Made by a program: the position numbers and the translations under genes. This document shows positions 1 through 6,475 of a stretch of 10,887 bases of DNA, in pieces (position 1 is the first letter of the stretch; each line of letters begins with the position of its first letter). The notes under the pieces are model-generated. The model was not told the origin of the DNA and made no database searches. It saw only the letters and a program-made list of their open reading frames with translations. The DNA is from Bdellovibrionales bacterium (GTDB lineage: Bacteria > Bdellovibrionota > Bacteriovoracia > Bacteriovoracales > Bacteriovoracaceae), in the NCBI GenBank assembly GCA_030633015.1, contig DAOVTR010000020.1, forward strand, positions 1 through 10,887. The letters run 5' to 3'.

Positions 1-39
1 AAATTGTATTTCACTCGACAAGCTACGTCAAAAAAACTT

Positions 40-61
40 TCAATAAAGTTATGCTTATTGA
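40..61. repeat. 7-bp inverted repeat overlapping the nadA -35 region
   Basis: TCAATAA (40-46) and TTATTGA (55-61) are exact reverse complements separated by 8 nt. The right arm ends inside the candidate -35 hexamer TTGACT (58-63). That placement suits a repressor operator, possibly one responding to NAD status, but I do not recognise the motif as a known NAD-regulator site. In AT-rich DNA a 7-bp match can arise by chance. Confidence 0.4.
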
Positions 62-86
62 CTAGTATATGAAAAAAATTTATATC
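58..86 (+). promoter_or_regulatory. Candidate sigma70-type promoter for the nadA operon
   Basis: TTGACT at 58-63 is followed after 17 bp by TATATC at 81-86. The -35 matches consensus at 5 of 6 positions and the -10 at 4 of 6. Transcription would start near 93, about 19 nt before the first possible ATG (112) and about 40 nt before the second (133). A start so close to 112 slightly favours 133 as the translation start. Confidence 0.4.
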
Positions 87-111
87 TTTAGTTCCAACTA
101 TTTAATAATTA

Positions 112-1233
112 ATGATTAAGCCAGAGTTGCCCATGATTAACCTATTTAATGAAAACATAACTTATCTTCCCCAAATATCAAAATCGTCTCTGGGTGATGA
201 TCAAGTATTAGATAAAATTTGGGAAATGAAAAAAGAATTAGGTAATGATCTTTATATCTTAGGTCATCATTATCAACATGACGATGTTATTCAGTACGCT
301 GACGTTAGAGGTGATTCCCTTTTTTTAGCAAAGGAAGCATCAAAATTAGATCATCCCAATATAGTATTTTGTGGAGTTCACTTTATGGCAGAAGCTGCCG
401 ATATTCTGACTTCTAAGAAACAATCCGTCATATTACCTGACACAAATGCAGGGTGCTCCATGGCCGATATGGCAAACACAGTTGAGGTGGAAAAAGCATG
501 GGACGTAATCACGACAGCAACCAATGAAAAAATAATCCCCATTACTTATGTAAACTGCAGTGCAGAGCTTAAGGCATTTGTTGGAAAAAATGGAGGATCG
601 ATCTGTACCTCATCAAATGCCAAAAAAATTATCTCATGGGCCCTTGAAAATGGTGAGAAACTTCTATTTTTTCCCGATCAACACCTTGGTAGGAACACTT
701 GTTTTGATCTAGACGTTCCTCTGAATAAAATGGTGACTTACAATCCATTGTTACCTGCTGGAGGACTTACCAATAAACAAATTCAAAATGCACAAGTTAT
801 TTTATGGTACGGTTACTGCTCAGTTCATCAAGGTTTTACTCCCCAACATATTAAGGAAGTTAAAGAAAAAGACTCTGATATGAAAGTAATCGTTCACCCA
901 GAATGTACATTCGACGTTGTTCAAAACTCAGATCTTAATGGTTCCACTTCATATATAATTAATGTCATCCGAGATGCTCCTGCAGGATCTAAATTTGCGG
1001 TTGGAACAGAAATTAATTTAGTAAATCGTCTTGCCAAAACTTACACAGATAAAAAGATTATATCCCTAGCTCCATATCAATGCATTTGTCCTACAATGTA
1101 TCGAATAAGACCAAGATGGTTACTTCAAAGCTTGATTTCAATAAAAAATAAAAAACCAATCAATGTTATAAAAATAGATGATGAAATTAAAAAATATGCA
1201 AATATCGCATTAGAAAAGATGCTCTCAATTTAA
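112..1233 (+). CDS. nadA: Quinolinate synthase NadA
   Basis: NadA condenses iminoaspartate with dihydroxyacetone phosphate to quinolinate in de novo NAD synthesis, using a cytoplasmic [4Fe-4S] enzyme. The 373-residue product carries the family blocks in order: GHHYQHDDV (51-59), GDSLFLA (67-73), AGCSMADM (113-120), YVNCSAELKA (146-155), FFPDQHLGRN (186-195), GYCSVHQGFTP (234-244), HPECTFDV (262-269), VGTEINLVNRL (297-307) and CICPTMYRI (324-332). Cys115, Cys236 and Cys326 align with the three cluster ligands known from characterised NadA proteins. The length is normal for the family. An in-frame ATG at 133 has AGAG six bases upstream, whereas the ATG at 112 has no visible ribosome-binding site, so the true protein may be 366 residues. 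It is the first gene of a three-gene operon whose next member is a cysteine desulfurase. No nadB or nadC lies in the window. Confidence 0.96.
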   Translation: MIKPELPMINLFNENITYLPQISKSSLGDDQVLDKIWEMKKELGNDLYILGHHYQHDDVIQYADVRGDSLFLAKEASKLDHPNIVFCGVHFMAEAADILTSKKQSVILPDTNAGCSMADMANTVEVEKAWDVITTATNEKIIPITYVNCSAELKAFVGKNGGSICTSSNAKKIISWALENGEKLLFFPDQHLGRNTCFDLDVPLNKMVTYNPLLPAGGLTNKQIQNAQVILWYGYCSVHQGFTPQHIKEVKEKDSDMKVIVHPECTFDVVQNSDLNGSTSYIINVIRDAPAGSKFAVGTEINLVNRLAKTYTDKKIISLAPYQCICPTMYRIRPRWLLQSLISIKNKKPINVIKIDDEIKKYANIALEKMLSI

Positions 1234-1246
1234 CTAGGAATAACTG

Positions 1247-2404
1247 ATGATTTATGCTGATTTTAATGCAAGCTCTACTTTATGTCCCGTAGTGAAAAAA
1301 TATTTACTTGAAAGAATTGAAAGTGGCCCCTTTGCAAATCCCAACTCCGGCCACCACTTAGGAAGAAAATTAATGAGTGGTATTGAAAATTCAAGAACAA
1401 TGATAGGGACTATTTTAAATGCTGATCCTGAGCAAATTATTTTTAATTCAGGATCAACAGAAGCAATTACAACTATTTTTCATTCCGTACTTACCCAGAC
1501 AAACTCACAGATGAAACCTCTTGTTTTAATTTCTCAAATTGAACATCCTGTAACTCAAGAGACTTCTTACCTATACGAAAGCAAAGGCTTTACTGTTGAA
1601 ACTATTCCAACAAAGGCTAATGGTGTAATTGATATAGATTATCTAAGAAATATAACTGACAAATATCAAGATAAAATTGCCATGATTTCAATTATGGCCG
1701 CGAACAATGAGACAGGAGTTCTTCAACCAATTTCCCTAATTTCTGAATTAACCCATAAAGCAGATGCAGTTTTTGTATGTGATACGACTCAATTTATTGG
1801 AAAAGAAAATTTTGATTTTAAAAAATCAGGAATAGACTACGCAGTTATGAGTGGACATAAAATAGGCGCTCTTATTGGAACTGGCTTTATGCTTATAAAA
1901 AACCCTACCGATTTAAAGCCTTTGTTTGTCGGTGGTGGCCAAGAAAATAATTTACGAAGTGGAACACAAAACTATCTTGGAATTGAAACTCTTGCAATTG
2001 CTCTTGATCATTATAAAAAAAATAGAGATAAATTAGACAAATTAAAAACTGCAAAATTAGAATTTGAAAAAAAGTTAAAAGAAGAAATAGATGGAGCCAC
2101 TGTTTTAGGAGAGAATGCCTCAAGACTAGCAACAACAACTTATGTCTCTTTTCCAGGTCTTCATGGCCAGAGCATCCAACTTGAACTTGAAGCACAAGAT
2201 ATTTTTGTAACGACATCATCAGCTTGTTCTGATGATAAACCATCAGCGTCAGGTGTACTATCATCAATGGGAATTTCTGATGCTATGGCACGCGGAAGTA
2301 TAAGAATAAGTCTCAGTATCGATTCTGATTTGAATGATTATAAAAAGATATTAGATGCCCTAAAATACACCGTAAATAAACTTAATAAAATAAATTGCTA
2401 TTAG
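1247..2404 (+). CDS. NifS/IscS-like cysteine desulfurase
   Basis: This is a class-V PLP enzyme that takes sulfur from cysteine as a protein persulfide for Fe-S cluster assembly. In 385 residues the motifs are: NPNSGHHLGR near the N-terminus (31-40), the GSTEA phosphate-binding turn (69-73), His101 in IEHP, NNETG (153-157), Asp179 and Gln182 in CDTTQ, the PLP lysine Lys205 in SGHK, LRSGTQN (236-242), and catalytic Cys327 in the flexible loop TTSSACSDD. The loop and length fit the IscS/NifS group (group I) rather than SufS. The N-terminal motif reads YADFNASST, slightly off the usual YLDNNATT. The start has AGGA seven bases upstream, and the gene lies 13 nt after nadA. Established knowledge: nifS-like genes next to nad genes in Gram-positives support NadA cluster formation. 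A dedicated NadA sulfur donor is therefore the best inference, although a housekeeping IscS role is not excluded. Confidence 0.93.
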   Translation: MIYADFNASSTLCPVVKKYLLERIESGPFANPNSGHHLGRKLMSGIENSRTMIGTILNADPEQIIFNSGSTEAITTIFHSVLTQTNSQMKPLVLISQIEHPVTQETSYLYESKGFTVETIPTKANGVIDIDYLRNITDKYQDKIAMISIMAANNETGVLQPISLISELTHKADAVFVCDTTQFIGKENFDFKKSGIDYAVMSGHKIGALIGTGFMLIKNPTDLKPLFVGGGQENNLRSGTQNYLGIETLAIALDHYKKNRDKLDKLKTAKLEFEKKLKEEIDGATVLGENASRLATTTYVSFPGLHGQSIQLELEAQDIFVTTSSACSDDKPSASGVLSSMGISDAMARGSIRISLSIDSDLNDYKKILDALKYTVNKLNKINCY

Positions 2405-2416
2405 GAAACATAACCC

Positions 2417-4153
2417 ATGTCTATAAATAACGAAATTGAAAACTTAAAATGGTTACGTGACATGATTATTGGTCGCAATATTTTTTTTGAAACCCCTTTT
2501 GGAAAAAGACCTCTAGTCTATACCGATTATACTGCAAGTGGAAGGGCCCTGGAGCCCATTGAGAGCTATCTTACATATATTATGCAGTTTTACGCCAATA
2601 CTCATACTGAAGATGATTTTACTGGAAAAACCATGACAAATCTCCTTCACCAATGTGAAAAATCAATTAAGGACCTAGTTAATGCTGGTCCATCTGGAAA
2701 AATAATATTCACGGGAACAGGAGCCACTGGTGCTATTGTAAAACTCCAACAAATATTAGGTGTATACTGGCCTCCTGCCACTAAACATCGCATGAATCAA
2801 TTTCTTGATACTTGTGAAAATGCTCACAACGGATGCAGTAAACATACAAATCAACACCAGGATTTAATAGATACAATTAATCTTAAAAAGCCAATTGTTT
2901 TTGTAAGTCCTTATGAACATCATTCAAATGAGCTTATGTGGAGACAGAGTTTATGTGAAGTTGTTGAAGCAAAACTTACTCCTGCCGGTAACCTTGATCT
3001 TGACCACTTAGAATCTTTAGTTAGTGATCCAAAATACTCAGATCGCCATAAAATTGGATCTTTTTCAGCAGCATCGAATGTTTCTGGTATTAAAACGCCA
3101 GTATATGAAGTTGCAAAAATACTTCATAAATTTAGTGCCATTGCCTGTTTTGATTTTGCAGCTAGCGCTCCCTATGTTGACATAAATATGAATTTGGATG
3201 AGTGTTCATATTTTGATGCAATATTTTTATCTCCTCATAAATTTCTTGGAGGCCCAGGATCGTCAGGGTTATTAGTTTTTAATGAACGTATTTACAAAAA
3301 AAATCTTCCTCCTTCGGTTGCTGCTGGTGGAACTGTCGATTATGTAACAATGGATTTTGAAAAATTCACTGATGATATTGAAGAAAGAGAAAAACCTGGC
3401 ACACCTGGAATATTGCAGGCCTTAAAAGCATCTCTTGCGTTTGACCTAAAAGCAAAGGTTGGTATCAATCAAATAGAAAAAATAGAAGAACATTTCTTTA
3501 ATCTGTTTTATGATAAATTTAAAACTAACTCAACAATGGAAATATACGGACCAACCAAAGCACACGAAAAAGTCAACATCGTCTCATTTAATATTAAACA
3601 TAAAAATAGAATCATACATCCTAAACTTGTTACGAAACTATTAAATGATCTCTTTGGTATCCAAACTCGAGCAGGTTGTTCTTGTGCCGGCCCTTACGGT
3701 CATTTACTTCTAAATATTGATAGAGAAAAATCAAATCAATATATCTGTATGATTGATGACAATCGATATGGAGGATTAAAACCAGGATGGGTGCGACTGA
3801 ATCTACACTACTCATTCTCTCTTATGGAAGTAAACTACATTATTTCTGCAATTGATTTTCTAATTGAAAACGCAAATAAATTCATCTCACTTTATGAATT
3901 TAATTTCCATACAGGAGAATGGAATTACTTAAATTTAAAAAACAAAACGCACAATGATCTATCTTTTGACGATATTTTAAATAAAAACTTAATAAAAACT
4001 ACGATTGATACTGAGTTAGATATCAATTCTTATATTGAAAGTGCAAACATTCAAATTAAGGGCCATAAATCTGAGTTTCATACTTTTGAAAATGAGATTG
4101 AAGAACTTATGTTTTTTTATGTTAAGCATTTTATAAAAAAAACACTAAACTAG
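2417..4153 (+). CDS. Long class-V aminotransferase-fold PLP enzyme, SufS/CsdA-like, substrate unknown
   Basis: This 578-residue protein has a recognisable SufS/CsdA-type core. Visible motifs are YTDYTASGRAL (35-45, in place of the usual YLDNAATT), a GTGATGA phosphate turn (100-106), EHHSN (167-171), the PLP-binding aspartate Asp246 in CFDFAAS, the PLP lysine Lys275 in SPHK followed by a GGPGSSG segment, GGGTVDYV-like residues 303-310, PGTPGILQA (327-335), and RAGCSCAGP (418-426). Cys423 aligns with the SufS catalytic cysteine in its RxGHHCA motif. SufS is about 400 residues, so this protein carries an extra insertion around 120-150 rich in Cys and His, and a tail of about 90 residues after 490. 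The ATG has AGGA ten bases upstream, overlapping the previous stop codon, and the intergenic gap is 12 nt. Cotranscription with nadA and nifS-like genes suggests sulfur or selenium transfer, but the substrate cannot be read from sequence. Its stop overlaps the stop of the opposing gene. Confidence 0.85.
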   Translation: MSINNEIENLKWLRDMIIGRNIFFETPFGKRPLVYTDYTASGRALEPIESYLTYIMQFYANTHTEDDFTGKTMTNLLHQCEKSIKDLVNAGPSGKIIFTGTGATGAIVKLQQILGVYWPPATKHRMNQFLDTCENAHNGCSKHTNQHQDLIDTINLKKPIVFVSPYEHHSNELMWRQSLCEVVEAKLTPAGNLDLDHLESLVSDPKYSDRHKIGSFSAASNVSGIKTPVYEVAKILHKFSAIACFDFAASAPYVDINMNLDECSYFDAIFLSPHKFLGGPGSSGLLVFNERIYKKNLPPSVAAGGTVDYVTMDFEKFTDDIEEREKPGTPGILQALKASLAFDLKAKVGINQIEKIEEHFFNLFYDKFKTNSTMEIYGPTKAHEKVNIVSFNIKHKNRIIHPKLVTKLLNDLFGIQTRAGCSCAGPYGHLLLNIDREKSNQYICMIDDNRYGGLKPGWVRLNLHYSFSLMEVNYIISAIDFLIENANKFISLYEFNFHTGEWNYLNLKNKTHNDLSFDDILNKNLIKTTIDTELDINSYIESANIQIKGHKSEFHTFENEIEELMFFYVKHFIKKTLN

Positions 4154-5043
4154 AGACACATTAATATATCATTTACACAATAAGTGTTAAGTCCTTCATT
4201 ACAAAACCCTGTTTTACTCCCATCATAACAAGCATGGGGTTCTTGTTTTATAATATACCCATCTCCTCTGACACAAGCTGGGGCTCCTGTTTTACCACAA
4301 ATATTTATTCCACATACTTTCAAAAAACCTCTAGCACTGACTATTTGATAACTTCCAAACGTACACTTTTTATCAATATTCATTTTTTGATCTTCCCAAT
4401 CTTCAGACAAATTTCCAACACTCACATATTTCTTACTATTGCCCATATAAAACAAACCTGGATTTAGCTTTTTGATTACAGGTGAAGAAAACTTATTAAA
4501 TTTCATGTTTTCTTTTTTTCCTGAAAATATTTTAATTTGCCTTTGACTTAAAGAAATTAAAGGAATTGAAAAACTTTTTGCTACTTTTTTATATTTTAGT
4601 TTAAAAGTTAAGTGATAGGGTTTTACCTGATTAAATTTTATATCTTCATTTTCAAACAAATAAATTTTAAGATCCATCACACTATCTAAGAAAAATCCGT
4701 CGTTCTCATAAAAGCGGCTACTACATTTCTCACTACTATTAATTGTAACTATCTGTAACATTCCAACGCTATTGTGGTTATCTGATTTAATGATCGGGAG
4801 TTTATAATTAATACATTTTTGTTTTCTAGGAGTATCAAATGAAATCAGATTAATCCATAATCCCTGAGGTTGTGATATTGATTTATTATTATTAAAATTC
4901 AAAATATTTTCAGTCTTTATTTTATTTGCATTAAATATTTCGATTATTGCTTTTGATGAAAAATCTTCAAATGAAAGATTGTTATCAGTATTACATCCAA
5001 CCAAAACAACAAAAAATAAAAAAGAAGGATACAACTTTATCAT
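4150..5043 (-). CDS. Predicted lipoprotein with cysteine-rich C-terminus, function unknown
   Basis: The ATG at 5043 gives 297 residues starting with a type II signal peptide: Lys3, a hydrophobic stretch (8-15) and the lipobox LVGC with lipidated Cys17. An in-frame ATG at 5064 would add seven residues ahead of the signal and is less likely. The start overlaps the upstream gene's stop as ATGA, and GAGGT lies ten bases before it, so translational coupling is expected. The mature middle part is rich in Lys, Asn and Phe and resembles no family I know. The C-terminus holds eight cysteines between residues 227 and 296 (227, 244, 249, 257, 272, 281, 289, 296), suggesting a disulfide-stabilised periplasmic or surface module. 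It is cotranscribed with the FGE-like membrane protein, so the two probably act in one envelope complex. The last stop TAG lies in CTAG at 4150-4153, shared with the convergent gene. Confidence 0.82.
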   Translation of the reverse strand: MIKLYPSFLFFVVLVGCNTDNNLSFEDFSSKAIIEIFNANKIKTENILNFNNNKSISQPQGLWINLISFDTPRKQKCINYKLPIIKSDNHNSVGMLQIVTINSSEKCSSRFYENDGFFLDSVMDLKIYLFENEDIKFNQVKPYHLTFKLKYKKVAKSFSIPLISLSQRQIKIFSGKKENMKFNKFSSPVIKKLNPGLFYMGNSKKYVSVGNLSEDWEDQKMNIDKKCTFGSYQIVSARGFLKVCGINICGKTGAPACVRGDGYIIKQEPHACYDGSKTGFCNEGLNTYCVNDILMCL

Positions 5044-6329
5044 AAATTCAATGACCTCATACATCTAAAACCAACCCCCATACCGTTGGAAATATCGACA
5101 GGCATAATCTCTTTACCTGGTGAATATTCCCACCCGTAATTATCTTCACTAAATCCAGCCCCATCCCAATAGGCCCTCGCTCCTAATCGATGCCATACAC
5201 TTTTGAAATTAAAAAATTTACTTGATGCTTTTAAATTTTTAGAAGGTGTTATACTGTTTTTAATATATTCTAAATTACCACCCAATATTTCAAAAAGATC
5301 AACCGAACTTCCACTACGAACCGAGTGAGCATTTTGAAGTCCAACTTGCAGACACTCTTTAAAATATGCCCTAGAGCAGATTTGTTCATTGATAATGGAA
5401 CTTCCATCAAGCCCCAACTCAACATCAAATCTAGCATATCTTCTGCTTGTCCAAGGAAGAGGTCCCATATATTTTATTTTTTTCATGTTAACGAGATTAC
5501 CTTTTCTATAAAATGTTGCAGCATCATAAATATTTGCGCTCATAAGCTGTTTCCCTCTGTATGCACAAAATAATTTCATTTGATCTAAAGTTAAAAAGGT
5601 TGCTGGATGTGAGAAAGAACCACGATCAGGTTTCACGATCTTAGAAATAATACTCTTCATTACCTTTGAATAATTTTCTGTCCACTCAAAGACATCTCTA
5701 TTAGTAACTAAAAACTTATCAAAAAATATATTTCTATTTAAATTATTCCATAAAAACTTCTGTTTATTAGATGAATCTAAACTTTGAACATAAAAACCTT
5801 GTGGTAGATATGATTCATTACAACTATCTTCAAAAATAAAACTCATTTTGTTTTTTTTATCTCCTTCAATAAAAAAAACAACCTCGATACCATAATTTAC
5901 TTTTCCATTACTATTACCTTTAGAGTTAGAAATAATTTGATAATACTTATTATCTCTCTTTTCTATATTTATACGAATTGATTTTTTATTTGATGCTTCT
6001 TCATGAAATATTTTTTTATGTTTGTAAAAATCATCTAAATAACATTGTATATAATCTGGATTACACATTAAATAACTATCGTCTGTATACCTATAATCGC
6101 CGATAGATGGACTGCATTTAAGCTCACCTCTTTTCCATCTATTATAAAAATCTCCTTGTAGCCACTGATTTTGGAGTTTCTTTGCTGCATGAATAAATAA
6201 CAAAATATTATTTTTCTTCTCAAGAAAATTGTTTTTTGACGGTCTAGTCAAAAACAAAACTACAAAAATAGTTATTACTAATAAACTCATAATAACTAAG
6301 AAATATAGTCTTCGTTTTGTTATACTCAT
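5040..6329 (-). CDS. Membrane-anchored protein with degenerate FGE/SUMF1-like domain
   Basis: I chose the ATG at 6329 because AGGT lies five bases upstream; extending to 6353 would need a TTG start with no such site. The 429-residue protein begins with basic residues and one membrane segment (about 8-27), so the rest is probably periplasmic. The middle region (about 30-200) is unrecognised. From about 205 onward it follows the formylglycine-generating-enzyme fold: VTNRDVFEW (208-216), HPATFLTLDQMKLFCAYRGKQL-type block (241-262, matching the usual P-V-x-x-V-x-x-x-x-A-x-x-F-C-x-W-x-G-x-R-L pattern), LFEILGGNLEYI (345-356, in place of GNVWEW), and terminal GVGFRCM (418-424). The stretch before GFRC has no cysteine pair, so oxidase activity on sulfatases is unlikely. 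FGE-like domains also serve as structural or ligand-binding modules, which fits better here. The gene is coupled by a four-base overlap to the following lipoprotein. Confidence 0.78.
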   Translation of the reverse strand: MSITKRRLYFLVIMSLLVITIFVVLFLTRPSKNNFLEKKNNILLFIHAAKKLQNQWLQGDFYNRWKRGELKCSPSIGDYRYTDDSYLMCNPDYIQCYLDDFYKHKKIFHEEASNKKSIRINIEKRDNKYYQIISNSKGNSNGKVNYGIEVVFFIEGDKKNKMSFIFEDSCNESYLPQGFYVQSLDSSNKQKFLWNNLNRNIFFDKFLVTNRDVFEWTENYSKVMKSIISKIVKPDRGSFSHPATFLTLDQMKLFCAYRGKQLMSANIYDAATFYRKGNLVNMKKIKYMGPLPWTSRRYARFDVELGLDGSSIINEQICSRAYFKECLQVGLQNAHSVRSGSSVDLFEILGGNLEYIKNSITPSKNLKASSKFFNFKSVWHRLGARAYWDGAGFSEDNYGWEYSPGKEIMPVDISNGMGVGFRCMRSLNL

Positions 6330-6386
6330 ATAATACCTGAACAAATCAATCAAACTTCGAGTAATTCTTTCCTAAAATTGTAGTTC

Positions 6387-6415
6387 ATGACTTAGGATCA
6401 GAAGAAGTTTACAAT
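6387..6415 (+). promoter_or_regulatory. Candidate promoter for the prkA-rluA unit
   Basis: ATGACT (6387-6392) and TACAAT (6410-6415) are separated by 17 bp. They match the sigma70 consensus at 4 and 5 of 6 positions. Transcription would start near 6422, leaving a leader of about 54 nt. This 146-nt gap between divergent genes (6330-6475) must also hold the promoter of the minus-strand unit, for which I see no convincing pair. Confidence 0.33.
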
Positions 6416-6475
6416 ATTAGATAGAATATCAGTAGTTTTATTACAAAAAATAGTAATCAAAAGTATGAGGATAAT

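Noticed and set aside
231..260. Second possible iron-sulfur or metal site in NadA from extra cysteines
   Set aside because: Cys149, Cys165 and Cys324 are scattered or sit in ordinary NadA motifs; the three expected ligands explain the cluster.
1905..2267. 120-codon open frame antisense to the cysteine desulfurase
   Set aside because: It lies fully inside a well-supported gene; its Leu/His/Gln-rich product is typical of an antisense shadow.
6330..6353. Upstream extension of the FGE-like protein to a TTG start
   Set aside because: The ATG at 6329 has AGGT at good spacing and leads directly into a basic stretch and membrane segment; the TTG has no such support.
6440..6457. ATTAC/GTAAT inverted repeat before prkA
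   Set aside because: Five-bp arms with an 8-nt A-rich loop are expected by chance in such AT-rich DNA, and no T-run follows.
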